A stretch of 64,000 bases of DNA from Ursus arctos. Lineage: Eukaryota > Chordata > Mammalia > Carnivora > Ursidae. This document shows, piece after piece, positions 33,450 to 45,845 of this stretch. The translations under genes and the position numbers were made by a program. The notes under the pieces were generated by a model, which worked only from the letters and a program-made list of their open reading frames with translations, was not told the DNA's origin and did not search any database. Where the stretch lies: contig NW_026622808.1 of NCBI RefSeq assembly GCF_023065955.2, positions 46,140,475 to 46,204,474 of the forward strand, read 5' to 3'. How positions within the stretch are numbered: position 1 is the first letter of the stretch; every line of letters begins with the position of its first letter.

Positions 33450-33615
33450 ACATGCCTCAGAATTGCCAAGAGGGTTTACTAAAACACAGATCTCTGAAGC
33501 TCATCCCCATGGTTTCTGATTCAGTAGGTCTGTGTTTAAGCCCAAGAATTTGCATTTCTAACAAGTATCCCAGCTGATAACTGCTGACCTAGGAGCTATG
33601 CTTTAGGCCACTATT
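33450..33615 (-). repeat. MER20 (hAT-Charlie)
   Basis: Reverse complement of MER20: GGTTTACTAAAACACAGATC, TTCTGATTCAGTAGGTCTG, GAATTTGCATTTCTAACAAG, then CTGATAACTGC. The termini are eroded. Confidence 0.85.
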
Positions 33616-36040
33616 CTAAGGGTTATTTGGTTGGGAGAGAAATATTCCTTTATGTTGTACTGTGCATCTGTTGGAGGTAATCCTGTGCTTAGGAAGAATA
33701 GTCACTGACTATATAGATAAAATTTGAGGCCTGTCCGGAAGTTTCTCTCACCCTGCCTTAAAATGGAGACATGCTCCCTGGGATGGGTAACACATCCAGC
33801 CACCAACAGCCATTCATACATGGGATCTGAGAAAATGAGACATAGATACGGTAGCTTCTGATACCATATAGTGAAAGAAAAAGTGAATTATGAGACCAAT
33901 GAGTGATGACTTGAGTATATTACTGACCAACTAGAAGGCAACATTTAAGATAGTGACCCTCTAAAGGCATGGAGTGATATAGGAAAGAAGGGCTCAACTG
34001 TAAGGGATTTTTACCCATCAACCCATGAAACACATTCCAACCTTACAGACAATGGTATGTTATCATTTAATTGACATGATCATTAAAATTACCTCCAATT
34101 GCATGAGTCTGATTTCAACACATGTTTAAAAAAAAAAAATCCTGAGTATTTCTTCCAGATTCATAGCCTTCTTATCTATTGGAAAGATCCATGGCAAGAG
34201 TGAAAAGAAGTATTGGGAAAAGGCCAATTTCTTTCAAAATTATATGTGGGTACACAGGGCAACATTATCTGCAAGCAGAATAATGAGATTGATATATATA
34301 TATATCATGTTATATATATCATTTCTTTTCAAAAGAGAGTTAATAGGTTAATGCTACAGGACAGGAGAGCTTCCAAGGCAGAAAGGAGGATCACAAGAGT
34401 TGACGTTTGGCTGACCTTCTTTCCACATTAAGTAGAATGAATTTTTAACATCAGGGATGCCATTTTATTGTGCTCTGCAAATAGTCCTATGCTAAAGCCA
34501 TTGATTAGCATAACTAGTTATGTGAATTAATATCCCACATTAAAGACAAATGCGAGTGATACGGAAAGTCATTTAAGACTTGGTTATGTGTATAAGCTAA
34601 CTAGTTTTGCCAGGAACGGAGTTTCTAGGATGATAGCCCACAGGTCAAATATGACCCAGAGATGTGATTTGTTTGACTTATGGATTTTGTTCCTGGTTGC
34701 TGTGCCCTTAAATGTTGAACATGAATGGCTGAAATGGAACACTTGCTCTCCTCTGTGCAACCTTGCCTGTGGCTCTACAGTATCTTTTGCCCAGATTGGG
34801 TGACACCTTTAAGTTGCTGGCAAATCCCCTGAAGAGATTTGAGGGTTTTGACCCCTGCTATCTAATTTCCAAAATCACCTTTCAACTCCAGCACTACTTT
34901 CCTGGTAATTCCAACTGCCTCATATTTTTTCTTCATTTCACCAGTGGTGGAAGGACAGGTTTTTCCATAAGAATTGTAATTGTTCCTGGGTGAGTGATAC
35001 AATACTAAATAAAACTTTGGGAAGAAGTTAAGTTTCTCAGTAAAAGTGCAGAATTACCTTGTTGTATGATTCATGCTATGGTCCGATTGTTGATCTGTTT
35101 TAGATTGGCTTGGAAATTTTGAGCTGATTAAATGAAATGTCAAGACTGGGAAGTATCCTGATTTTAGCGAAATGGGCATATCACCACCAGACATGAATTA
35201 TCCTAGGGAATACATTAAGTTTTAGGGTTCAGAGTGGGTTTTAAAAAAAATCGAGAAGGCTGAGAGAATGTGAAATGCCCCAAGGCATGTTCATTTTTAT
35301 TCTGTAATGAATACGAAATATACTGCAGTAAAAGCACCATTAATGATTCAAAAAACAGCTGGAGATATTGAAACAGAAATTAATTCTACTTACCTAACTC
35401 TTAAAACTAGTAAAAGGGAAGGGGGGGGTTGAAAACTGGCACCTGAAGGGAAATGGACTGTTGGCGCTAAGCACCTGGGACCAGTCATTTGTAGGCCACT
35501 CACACACAACCACAGAAGAGCCTCTAAGTGGCAAATCTGTCTAATTAGAAATAACCAGGGTGCTGGCCACTCGGAGTCACCATAAAATCTGAAGTGTGGA
35601 CCCTTTTTAAGGAGACACAGTGGTATTGCTTTCAAGGGCAAAGACTAACAGCAAATGACTCTTCAAGGACAGGAAGGTCCCATTGGATCTGCTAAAGGGT
35701 AAAATAATTTCTAGCTGGCACATTCATTACACACCTGGGGCTGCCACTCAGGTTATGTCTATCACTGTAAAACTGTTTGATTTTCAAAAACTAAATATAT
35801 CTCTGACTACTTTTCTATCCTGTTTATGTGACCATTTTCTTCAAAAAGGGTAGGAAAGATTTTTTTTTTTTTTTGCGCAAGCTTTCTCCTGAGTGACAAA
35901 TTTCACAATGTTGGTGTCCAATGTATTGAAGTTGTCACAATGATCTTAAAAGTTTTTACTGTTATAATTGGAGAGAGGCTAAAAACTGAAACATGTATGT
36001 ATGTGTGTGTAAAATGTATTCTTGCCATCTTTTATATTTA
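33616..36040. other. Largely unassigned sequence
   Basis: About 2.4 kb with no gene or confidently named repeat. It holds a short A-run at 34127-34139, a palindromic TA tract at about 34291-34321 and a T-run at 35859-35874. A low-similarity old repeat may lie at 34600-34860. Confidence 0.5.
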
Positions 36041-36560
36041 TATATGTTTAATTTTTTTGGAGCATGCTTGACACACTATGTTCTATTCATTTCAGGTATA
36101 AACAGATTCAACTTCTCTATATGCTTTGCTCTGCTCACCCCAAGTGTAGCTACCATCTGTCACCATACAACACTATTAGAATATCATTAACTATATTCCC
36201 ATGCTGTGCCTTTTATTCCTGTGACTTCTTCACTCCGTAACTTGAAATGTGTATCTCACGCTCCCTTTTATCCATTTTGCCCATCCACCTTCCCACCTTC
36301 CCTCTGGCAACTGTCATTTTATTCTCTGTATTTATAGATCTAAATCTGCTTTGTGTTTGTTTATTCATTTGATTTTTTTAGATTCCACATATGAGTGAAA
36401 TTATATGGTATTTGTCATTCTCTTGCTTATTTCACTTAGCCTAACACCCTAGGTCTATCTATGTTGTTGTAAATGACACAACCTCATCATTTTTTATGGC
36501 TGCATGATATTCTCTTATTTTATATATACCACATCTTCTGTATCCATTTGCTGTAACTCT
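36041..36560 (-). mobile_element. L1M 3' UTR and ORF2 end, antisense
   Basis: Antisense L1 landmarks are visible: GACACACTATGTTCTATTC, then ATTCCACATATGAGTGAAAT, then TTTTATGGCTGCATGATATT and ACCACATCTTCTGTATCC. Confidence 0.9.
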
Positions 36561-37084
36561 CTGATTGAGTAGACTGAATCTAGGAGGCCAGTGTGGTCTC
36601 CACCTGTTCATTTTGTGGTTTTCCTCCTGGGTGTGTGGGGAAATTATGGGCAACATAACCAGGGTCTTTCCTCACTAATGAATTTGATGGTGACATTTAA
36701 GCTAAGAGAGAATTCATCTGACAGTTCTGTTTTACCATTATATATATATATCCCTAAAGCTTTTTGGATCGCAGAACTGTATTCATATCCAAACCTATTT
36801 CGACATCAACTCTTAACATAAAGAAGTCTTAAGAGAATTTTCAACACCAAAGCACTTGCTGAATTCCATACCCAGTGACTCAAGGGTGAGGTGCCTATGA
36901 AAGAACACATTACTCCAGAATGTTTGCAAATGTGTTTGTGTTTGGTTTGGATCCTGGCTCAGAGATCCTGGAGAAGAAGACCTCCTGGGGCTCTCTAATG
37001 AGAAAAGAAAAGAACTGACCTCCAGTATGTTCTCAGTCCCAAGCCCTGAATGATAAGCTTTAGGTTTGTAACATGTGAAGAGTC
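36561..37084. other. No recognised feature
   Basis: Unassigned sequence with no supported frame. Confidence 0.5.
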
Positions 37085-37335
37085 ACCTTTTCAGTGAGTC
37101 TTTGCTGACCACCCTGTTTAAAATTATACCCCTTTCTTCTTAATTTCTCTCCTTAGCCTTTATCACTTTGCACTACAAAATTTACATATTTTGTGTATTT
37201 TTTGTCTCCTTCTACTAGAATATAAGCTTCATGAGGTTAGGAATTTTGCCTGTTTCTCACAGCTTTATCTCTGACGCCAAGATTGTCCAAGCAGGTAGTA
37301 GATATTCAACCAATCAGTGTTGAGTAAGTGAACAA
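37085..37335 (+). repeat. L2 3' part
   Basis: CTTTGCTGACCACCCTGTTT, then TAGAATATAAGCTTCATGAG, then GTTGAGTAAGTGAAC show the canonical L2 3' end. Confidence 0.95.
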
Positions 37336-37384
37336 CTGAATATAACCATCTATGGATATAATCTCATTGTCTTGTGTGCCAGTG

Positions 37385-37640
37385 ACCCTGCATCAGGAAG
37401 AGCTGGGCTAGAACACTAACTGCCATTTACAAGCTAAGTGGTCTTGGACAAGGGACAATCTCTGAGTCTCAGTTTCTTCATCCCTGAGAATCAGGTAATG
37501 ATAGTTTCTTCCCCATAAGGTTGTAGTGATAACAACAACAACAACAACAAAGGACATAACAGGATACCCTTTGGCATGGTCTTAGGCACACTGTAGAGGT
37601 GCTTAAAGTGTTGGCTCTTATTACCACTGCTGTCTTTATA
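37385..37640 (+). repeat. MIR with (AAC)n expansion
   Basis: AAGCTAAGTGGTCTTGGACA, TCAGTTTCTTCATCCCTGAG and CCCCATAAGGTTGTAGTGAT are MIR. An AAC trinucleotide run occupies about 37530-37550. Confidence 0.9.
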
Positions 37641-38360
37641 CCTGAACCATAAACTGATGCAGAATACAACCAGTGAATAGACAGAATTCCATGCCTACAT
37701 AGTTCTTCTCCCATCTTTTCTGCGAGCTCTGACATAGAAGTAGGAAGAAACTAATTGGTAAAGAAGCTGCCTTACTCTTGCTCATGTTTAGCAAAACCAT
37801 TTCTTGGGTTTGGGGAGCAGGGAGGGCCTCCTACATGTGACCCCATGAAGGGCAGTGTGCAGCAGCTGGCCTGCCTGCCACTGAACTGTGTGCCTTGTAA
37901 ATCAATAGGACATTTGGGTCTCAGGCTATCCACTCTGTTACCCTCCTGAAGTCTTAAATACACTTTAAAAGCAATTATTTTGCTTCTAGCTTTGGGAAGG
38001 AGGACATGAAGAGAGGCCTGGCTGAGGCAGAGCTCATATTTCAAGGCATGTCAGGGACCAAGATCGATGACGTGCAGATAACAGTGGAAATGGATGTAAA
38101 ACATAACCTCAGGTAGACTCATGACCAGGCCCACACAGAGTTCTCCCCCTGCTTCGGAACCAAGAGGAAGTAGAGCCACAGCATTCAAAACAGGGACAGA
38201 GTATTGCAGAAGGAAGGAAGTCTCAATAACACCCACTATTCAGAGCTCCTGGAATTAATGGTAAAATCTTCGTACTGTGCTGCATTGGGATTTTGTGCCC
38301 ACAGATGCTTCCAAATAATGCCTATGTTCTTGCTTGTTATTCTCTGTGTTTAAGTGCATT
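37641..38360. other. No recognised feature
   Basis: Unassigned. The 90-codon minus-strand frame at 37772-38044 has no domain I recognise. Confidence 0.5.
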
Positions 38361-38376
38361 AGAATTAACAACTTTT

Positions 38377-38569
38377 TTTTAAAGATTTTATTTATTTATT
38401 CGACAGAGATAGAGACAGCCAGCGAGAGAAGGAACACAAGCAGGGGGAGTGGGAGAGGAAGAAGCAGGCTCATAGCGGAGGAGCCTGATGTGGGGCTCGA
38501 TCCCATAACGCTGGGATCACTCCCTGAGCCGAAGGCAGACGCTTAACCGCTGTGCCACCCAGGCGCCCC
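38377..38569 (-). mobile_element. SINEC, young subfamily (first of a tandem pair)
   Basis: Antisense copy with the CCATAACGCTGGGATCACTC variant and GCCACCCAGGCGCCCC head. The TSD AGAATTAACAACTTTT lies at 38361-38376 and 38570-38585. Confidence 0.97.
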
Positions 38570-38585
38570 AGAATTAACAACTTTT

Positions 38586-38776
38586 TAAAAGATTTTATTT
38601 ATTTATTTATTTGACACAGAGAGAGAGTACAAGCAGGGGGAGTGGCAGGCAGAGGGAGAGGGAGAAGCAGGTTCCCGGCTGAGCAGGGAGCCCGATGCAG
38701 GGCTCAATCCCAGGACCCTGTGATCATGACCTGAGCCGAAGGCAGACACTTAACTGACTGAGCCACCCAGGCGCCC
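38586..38776 (-). mobile_element. SINEC, older subfamily (second of pair)
   Basis: Antisense copy with CTGAGCAGGGAGCCCGATG and GCCACCCAGGCGCCCC. It begins right after the TSD of the copy at 38377, so the younger SINE landed at the tail of this one. Confidence 0.96.
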
Positions 38777-38867
38777 CTGAAGGCTACTTTTTTAAAACTC
38801 TCATTCTATGTGTAAGTGCTTGTTTGGTCCTTTGCAAAAAGCAGTTGAAATAGGAAGTATTAATTCA

Positions 38868-39010
38868 TGCATCCATTTCACAGGAGGGGGCTTAAAGAAG
38901 TTAAGTCACTTTTCTATGGTCATAAAGCTAGTAAATAGCACAGTCAGAATTGGTACCTAAGTCTGATTCCAGCTCCAATACAATTAAGCACCCTGCTCTG
39001 TATTATAACA
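38868..39010 (-). repeat. MIR
   Basis: TTAAGTCACTTTTCTATGGT, CATAAAGCTAGTAAATAGCA and GTACCTAAGTCTGATTCC are reverse-complement MIR. Confidence 0.92.
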
Positions 39011-39049
39011 CCACAAACTGAATTAGGTCCCCTAAAATGCTCTCATATA

Positions 39050-39235
39050 TCCTTGTATTTTTCTTCATAGCATGGAACTGAATTTGTAAATAAGTCTTAT
39101 GTGTAATTACTCACCTGATATCTGACTCAATACTAGATAACACATCTTTATTATTATTTTTGGTATCACTATATTTGCAGCACAGAGCACAGACATAAGA
39201 GAAACTCAGAAACTATCTGTTGAATATCTGAATAA
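39050..39235 (+). repeat. L2 3' end, diverged
   Basis: TTTGCAGCACAGAGCACAGA and ATCTGTTGAATATCTGAATA resemble the L2 tail. Confidence 0.65.
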
Positions 39236-39599
39236 AGATAAAGTGGACATAAATTGAGATTTCAGGTCAAGATGGAAATTCATCCAGTTTTTTTAAATGA
39301 ATAAAAAACACTCAAAACTCATTTATTCAGTGATTTTCCCTCCTTCTAAGGAAAATATCAATGTGTAAGAGTTTCTAATAATCCTTCCCATAGATATTCT
39401 GCAATAAGATGGGAAAGTCAAACAATTCTACAACTTATTTATTTTTGAATCTTCCACTAAACAGCTGCCAGTATGTATCTATCTTATACCCTCTTACCTT
39501 TTTTTTACTTCTAGGTCTTTGCAGACACCCAGCTAATATTTGTGCCATGAGCCAATTAAAAATACTAGTGTTCTGCTATTGTGATGTTTTAATGAAAAA
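39236..39599. other. No recognised feature
   Basis: Unassigned AT-rich sequence. An 83-codon frame at 39409 runs into the L1. Confidence 0.5.
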
Positions 39600-40125
39600 T
39601 GCTAGCAATGTCCACAAGAGCCAAACTATGGAAAGAGTTCAGATGTCCACCAATAGATGAATGAATAAAGAAGATATAGTATATATCTACAATGGAATAC
39701 TACTCAGCCATCAAAAAAACCCACAAAATCTTGCCATTTGCAATGATGTTGATGGAACTGGAGGGTCTTATGCTAAGCAAAATAAGTCAATCAGAGAAAG
39801 AGAATTATCATATGCTCTCACTCATATGTGGAATTTAAGAAACAAAATAGAGAATCATAGGGGAAGGGAGGGAAAAATAAAACAAGATGAAATCAGAGAG
39901 GGAGACAAACCATAAGAGACTCTAAATCATAGGAAACGAACTGAAGGTTGCAGGAGGGGAGGTGGGTGGAGGGATGGGGAAACTGAGTGATGGACATTAA
40001 GGAGGGCAGATGATGTAATAAGCACTGGGTGTTATATAAGACTGATGAATCACTGAACTCTATCTCTGAAACTAATAATACACTATATGTTAATTAATTG
40101 AATTTAAATTTTAAAAAAGACAAAA
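39600..40125 (+). mobile_element. L1 ORF2 end and 3' UTR
   Basis: CCAAACTATGGAAAGAGTTC, then GGAATACTACTCAGCCATC, then ATGTTAATTAATTGAATTTA and an A-rich tail. Frames at 39409-39915 are fragments of ORF2 and 3' UTR. Confidence 0.95.
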
Positions 40126-41584
40126 TAAAAATTAAAATGTTAGGACCTTTATAAACGCACATAAATCTTTTCTGATTGACGTGACTTTTGAGATCTTCAG
40201 CATGAATTACTTTGTGAATGTATAACATCCATGACACAACATAACAATGTCAATCCTATTTGAGGACAAAACTCTATGGTCATGAACCCAGGCAAAAGAG
40301 AAAAAGCCTCGTTGTTTTAGTTTGGTTTTCCCAAACAAAGTCGGGAGGTAAACCACAGCTTCTGACCACGTATATAAACATTTGGAAAACTGTCTGAAAT
40401 TGCTTACATGTAAACAGCAAGAGATTAATACAGTGCTTTTGAAACTGACTTTAATGAGTCCTGAGAAATCTCACCACACAAAAAGCTAAAATTATTGTTC
40501 CCAGAAATAAATAAAAGGAAAGTAATATAAGAATGCATCATATCTTTCTCTTAGTAAAACAAAATAAAACAAAGCAGTAACAAAAACAACAATAAAATGG
40601 ATGGAACAAACAGAAAATAAAAGAACAAAAGACACTGGAGAGAAGGAGTGGTGATGAAGTATAAGGATGGAGAAACATGATATGAAACAGGACGAAGAGC
40701 ATTCTGGTCCAATCTTAGGGAAATGCTGAATGAAAGATGGGATATAGTGTGGGGATGAAAGAATGGAAAGAGAACAGATACAGAAGCAGAGGAATCCAGC
40801 TCCCGGCTGGTGAGTCAAATGCCGCAATAATCCCATTTTAATTATACGTGAGTCTCATCTCTGCTATTTGTTTAATTTTATTCTCCTCAGCAAATACAGA
40901 GACAGCTGTTTCCCTTTTGACACAATTATCTTTGTCTAGAAGCTTTCGAAATGTCCCTTTGAAAGGTTTGCAGAACTTACAAGAAGCCTGAGCATATTAA
41001 GTGTCAGATCTTCTGGATTTTAGACAGGGAAAACATTTTTTTCAAGGCCTTAAATCTGAAAGCCAGAGGATCAGGAATGATAGAACAAAACATTTTGAGA
41101 CTCAAAGTTGGACAAACTGTAACACTTACTTGGTGCTGGAAGTCAGCAACCTAACCATTAGCTTAATTATACAGCGAGTGAAAAATTGACCCAATGTGTC
41201 AACCCATGAGCTGACCAACAACCAATCACACTGTGATTAATGAGAGTTTGAACTAAGATATTCAGAATCTATAGTCAATTGTCGACGGCACCGGAACATA
41301 AAGTTGAGTAGGTTTTAGGATGAGTGGTCACACTGGCCATTATCAGTCAAGAGACAGAAAGAGAAAACTGAGGAAGTTAGTCAAGAGAGAGAAAAGATTA
41401 AAAGACAAAAAAAGGGGGAAAGACCATGAAAGAGACAAAAAGCCTGAGTGTCTGGCCCCAGAGAGACAGAAGTATCTTCATCCCTAACCACTTACCACCT
41501 ACTGTCTCATGAAGATTCGAAATCCAAATCTGTGACAAACATATAATGGCCAATATTCCTGAGCACACGGCAAAGGCATCATAC
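40126..41584. other. No recognised feature
   Basis: About 1.45 kb without a named repeat. A purine-rich tract lies at about 40540-40700, so the 114-codon hydrophobic minus-strand frame (40492-40836) reflects composition. Confidence 0.5.
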
Positions 41585-41765
41585 ATACACTGTTTCATTT
41601 CATCCTCAAACCACCGTATGAAGAACTATTATTAGTCCCATTTTACAGATGAAAAACTGAGGCTTAGAGAGATGTAGTAACTTATCCTCACAAGTCTTAT
41701 CATTGGTGACTGGTAGCAAAAGGATAAAAACTCAGGTCTGTCTAATTCCAAAGCTCACACCCTCA
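41585..41765 (-). repeat. MIR
   Basis: CATTTTACAGATGAAAAACT, GAGGCTTAGAGAGATG and CTCAGGTCTGTCTAATTCCA are reverse-complement MIR. Confidence 0.95.
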
Positions 41766-41934
41766 AACCCAACTTTATTACTTGTTGTATCTGTAAATGA
41801 TCTTTCTCTTTACTTGAACAAGCTTGAGAGTTTCTTTTTATAGAAATCAGCCACCCCTGATTAAGACAAAAATGCAAAACTGCAAGATGTTGGACAAGGA
41901 GGAAACCTCACTACGTACTGAGGTTTTGACATGG

Positions 41935-42345
41935 GGGCAATTGTATGGCCTAAAAGCCCATTGCCAACTATGGAGACCATAAAAGGATCAATGGTTGCCA
42001 GGGGCTCGGGGGTAAGAGGGATGAATAGGTGGAGCACAGAAAATGTTTAGGTCAGTGAAACTATTCTGTATAATACTGCGGTGGTGGATACATGTCATTA
42101 TACATCTGTCCAAACCCATAGACTGTACATCAAGGGGAACCCTAATGTAAACTATGGACTTGAGTGATAATGATACATCAGCATAGGTCCGCTGATTACT
42201 GTAAGTATACCCTCTGATGAGGGATGTTGATACTGGGACAAGTTGTGGCAGGGGAGAGGGTAGGGGGTATTGGGAAGTCTCTATACTTCCAACTCAGTTT
42301 TGCTGTGAACCCAAAACTACTCTACAAATAAAGTTTATTAATTTT
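41935..42345 (+). mobile_element. L1M 3' UTR
   Basis: CAATGGTTGCCAGGGGCTCG, then CATTATACATCTGTCCAAAC, then CTACTCTACAAATAAAG match the 3' end of older L1M elements. Confidence 0.9.
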
Positions 42346-42373
42346 AAAACATCATTTTGGGTATAAGGAATCA

Positions 42374-42581
42374 TTTTTTTTAACGTTTTTATTTATTTAT
42401 TTGAGAGAGAGAGAGCGCGCACACACACGAGAGAGCACAAGCAGGGGAAGGGACAAAGGGAGAGGGAGAAGCAGGCTCCCCACTGAACAGGGAGCCCCAC
42501 GTGGGGCTTGATCCCAGCACCCTGGGATCATGACCTGAACTGAAGGCAGCCGCTTAACCAACTGAGCCACTTAGGTACCCC
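42374..42581 (-). mobile_element. SINEC, older subfamily
   Basis: Antisense copy with a GAGAGCGCGCACACACACG variation and a diverged GAGCCACTTAGGTACCCC head. TSD AAGGAATCA lies at 42365-42373 and 42582-42590. Confidence 0.95.
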
Positions 42582-42590
42582 AAGGAATCA

Positions 42591-44544
42591 GCTTTTAAGT
42601 AATTTTTTCCTCCAATTTTCTCTTTTCCAAATTTTTACATTCAGCAAGTTGATACAAAAGACATTCTTGCTAAACTTAGTGTCCTGTTGCTCTCTCCATA
42701 CAGTATTCTAACACTTTTTAAAAGATATGAAGTAACTTACTATAATTTCTTAAATTGGTTAAGAGAAGGATGGGGAGAGTATATTTTCAGTAATAAAGCA
42801 AATGAAGCTGAGGAAGTCAGACGCTTACGTTTCCTACCAAGTAAATGTCAGAGGACATTTACATTTGCCAAATTCTTTGTGTGTGTATCTCTAAAGCTGT
42901 CCAGATGTATTAGATGAACACAGCATGACAATGGTCATACTCTCCGCTCTATATTTCACTTATGCACATTGGATTGTCTGAATATAAACGAAGGCCAGAA
43001 TGTTCATTTAGATGCAGCACTGGTGTGCCTTTTGAACGAGCTGTCTAAAAGGATATCCCTTTCCACACACTGGATTTTCCACCTTTTCTTCTTGGCTATG
43101 TAGGATTTCTGTCGTAAAGAACTGAAAAGAAATTTGAAGGAAGCTGAGTAGAGCGGCAAGTATATCCGGTCGCAGCCTGCAGTAGCCAGATGGCTAGCTT
43201 GGGCGAGGCACTGGCCTGATGAGATCGAAAACCATATTGTTTACATCACAGGGTAAGCAAGGTAATAATAAGGCTGTAACTGGGCTAGAGATATGGGTGA
43301 TCATTAGAGTCTTTAAATGGTTGTGGAATTTATTGGATGATTCTTGGACATTGTTTCAAGGAAGAGCCACTTTAAACATCACCTTAGCTGAAGGAAAAAA
43401 CGTGGCTATTTACTGTGTACGGAGTACTTGCTTTCTCATGTAGTGATCCTTACCATCTCATACTCGCCCTCTGGGTCTTCTGATGCACAATGTCACAGAA
43501 GGTGCAGGACATCAAGATCTGAAGGTTGCCTCAGAACCTTCAGCCTCAGGCCCCTGTGTGGGTGTGGAACAGGTTCACTCAGCAAAAGCGAGGACACTAA
43601 AGAGGGTTCTGTTGCACCGTAGCTGGGTCCCAGGCGACACAACCATGTGTGGAGTGGGAGCAAACAGGAGGTAGTTTTTCTCCTTTAACTGGGTAAAAAG
43701 TATAGGTTCCTTGTCCCAATCTCCCATTCCTTTATTTTGTTCAAAACATCAGAGGCAAGTTTTTCATAATCTATCTAGAGACATATACACGTGTATATGA
43801 AGTAAACTTTGTAAAAGAATGATTTGTGAACAAATGAGACGTTCAATGGAGAATATGTGGGTCTATTCAATGTTCTCCCTTTTAGCAGGTGAACAGCCTA
43901 TTTCTAAGGAGGGATGCCCACCAGAGAATATATGTTACAACTTGTGATCATCACTTCCTCATGAAAGGAAACAAAGTCACTAAGCCAAGCCAGGAGGTCT
44001 CAGCACCAAAGTAAAGAATTTCGTGGAATGGGGTAATGAGAGCATGAAGCTGAGGGGTGACAAAGATCATCCCCAAACTAGGACCACTAGGCAGCCAGTG
44101 CACATCAAGGTATAGTAAAGAGTATATAGAAAAACCCTAAAATGAATAAAAGGTGCCATGGGGAGTGGGGGGGGGGTAGCTACAGCATCTCCAAGAGGCT
44201 GTTACGTTCTGCAGACAGTTTGGCATTAAAAGGTGCCAACGGGGAAGAGTGGAGAAGGCTCTGGGCTCTGGGCAGACACTGTATAGTTCTTATTGTCTGG
44301 GAGAGTGGTTATAAATAGAGGTATGAACCCTACTGAGAGATGAGAATAAAGACTAGGAAGACCATAGAATTTATCATTTAAACAAGGCCAGGACAATTTG
44401 GGATTGAAAGCAGACACTATTAATAATTTTACCAAGTATAAACTAGACTGTCTTGGGCAACTTGGGACATGTGGGCTCTCTACCAAAAGCAAACAATGCT
44501 TTGCCAAACAATGCCAAACATTAGTTGGCCTTAATCAAGCCACT
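42591..44544. other. Largely unassigned sequence
   Basis: Nearly 2 kb. A weak MIR-like stretch lies at about 43400-43560. A G-run is at 44168-44177. Frames of 63-93 codons show no recognisable domain. Confidence 0.5.
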
Positions 44545-44753
44545 GAGGCTTACACATTAGAGCTCTGGCTGAGTCTGAACACAAATGCCGCTGCTTATTG
44601 ATCCTTTGATCTTGGGCAGGTTATTTAACCTCTCTGTGCTGAGTTTCTCCACTTGTAATAGCAGTACCTGCCTCATGGAGTTGCTGTAGGGATTAAAGGA
44701 GCTAGTTTTAAAAGACTAAGCATGGTGTCTGGCACGTAGAGGTCACTCAATAG
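44545..44753 (+). repeat. MIR, nearly full length
   Basis: GAGCTCTGGCTGAGTCTGAA, GATCTTGGGCAGGTTATTTA, ACCTCTCTGTGCTGAGTTTC and GTCTGGCACGTAGAGGTCAC are visible in order. Confidence 0.97.
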
Positions 44754-44961
44754 GGGCACCTGGGTAGCTCAGTCGGTTAAGCGGCTGACTCTTGATTTCA
44801 GTTCAGATCATGATCTCAGTGTCTTGAGATCAAGCCCCACATGGGGCTCTGCGCTGAGTGTGGAGCCTGCTAAAGATTCTCTCTCTCTCCCTACCTCTCC
44901 CCCCTCTGCCCGATTGCACTCTCTTTCTCTCTCTCTCCAAAAACAAAACAAAACAAAACAA
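44754..44961 (+). mobile_element. SINEC, older subfamily, at MIR tail
   Basis: GGGGCACCTGGGTAGCTCAG head with TCTTGATTTCAGTTCAG body and an AAAACAAAAC-type tail. Imperfect flanks AGGTCACTCAATA and AGACCTCTCAATA. Confidence 0.95.
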
Positions 44962-44974
44962 AGACCTCTCAATA

Positions 44975-44977
44975 TCC

Positions 44978-45017
<40 letters not shown>
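44975..45017. repeat. (ATC)n microsatellite
   Basis: About 14 trinucleotide units. Translated frames give poly-Asp, poly-Ser, poly-Ile or poly-Met, and explain four overlapping spurious ORFs of 78-107 codons. Confidence 0.98.
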
Positions 45018-45624
45018 GTGTAGTATGTGGCAATACACGATATACGTATGGTACCTGGAATCCCAACAGAGAAGCATTTAATTCAAATTGTTGTGGGGGA
45101 GGGGAGTGGAGGAGACAGGAGAAAAGAAAGGTTTCAAAAATTTTCCTAGAAAAAAGTGATAGAACACTTGATGGAGTATGACAAACAAAAATCTTATTAA
45201 TTCCAATCTCACTGATCTTTTTTTTTTTTTTGAAGTTCTATGGCTACTTAAACAAGTGTGAAGTAAAGTTACTGATGCAAACTTTATGATTACCATGCTT
45301 GTAAGTATAAATGTATGACAGTCCAGATTACAGTGGGGAAACCAAACTCTAGTCGAATGACATTTCTATGTCTCGTAGAAGTAGCAGTTCAACATTCATC
45401 CTTACATATTCTATCATTTTATTAATGCAGAAAACCCTAAATCAGGAAGCCAGGCTTTAGCTGGTTTCAAGTCCTGACTACCCATGAAATACATGCCATC
45501 TCCCTCTTTCATTCTGGTATTTCAGGACCTTGGTCTGACCTCCCACCATTCTCCTTCTTTAGCCTCTTGAATTTATGAGCATTCATTCTGATAACACCAG
45601 TTAAATTTCAGTGCTGATAATGGG
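45018..45624. other. No recognised feature
   Basis: Unassigned sequence with a T-run at about 45219-45231. Confidence 0.5.
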
Positions 45625-45845
45625 TAGCATTTATTAAGCAATGACTGTGTGCCAAATGGAATGCTAAATGTTTCATGTAAATTATTTCAGTTAAACTTTG
45701 AATGAATCTATGATCTTGAAGGACTCAATCATCCTCATTTTATAGGGAGAGGCCCAAGAGAGGTAAGTCACCCTGGGTCACTGACCTAGAAATCAAACCT
45801 AATTCAGTCTCAACCCAAACGCAAGCTCCTAAGCCCTACCATAGT
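45625..45845 (-). repeat. MIR
   Basis: GTAGCATTTATTAAGCAATG, CTGTGTGCCAAATGGAATGC, CCTCATTTTATAGGGAGAGG are reverse-complement MIR. Confidence 0.93.

Noticed and set aside
40492..40836. 114-codon hydrophobic minus-strand ORF resembling a membrane protein
   Set aside because: The plus strand is A/G-rich, so the reverse reads as Phe/Ser/Leu-rich by composition. No start context, homology or splice context is seen.
44808..45181. Four overlapping ORFs with poly-Asp, poly-Ser, poly-Ile or poly-Met runs
   Set aside because: They are different readings of one ATC microsatellite and the adjacent SINE on both strands.
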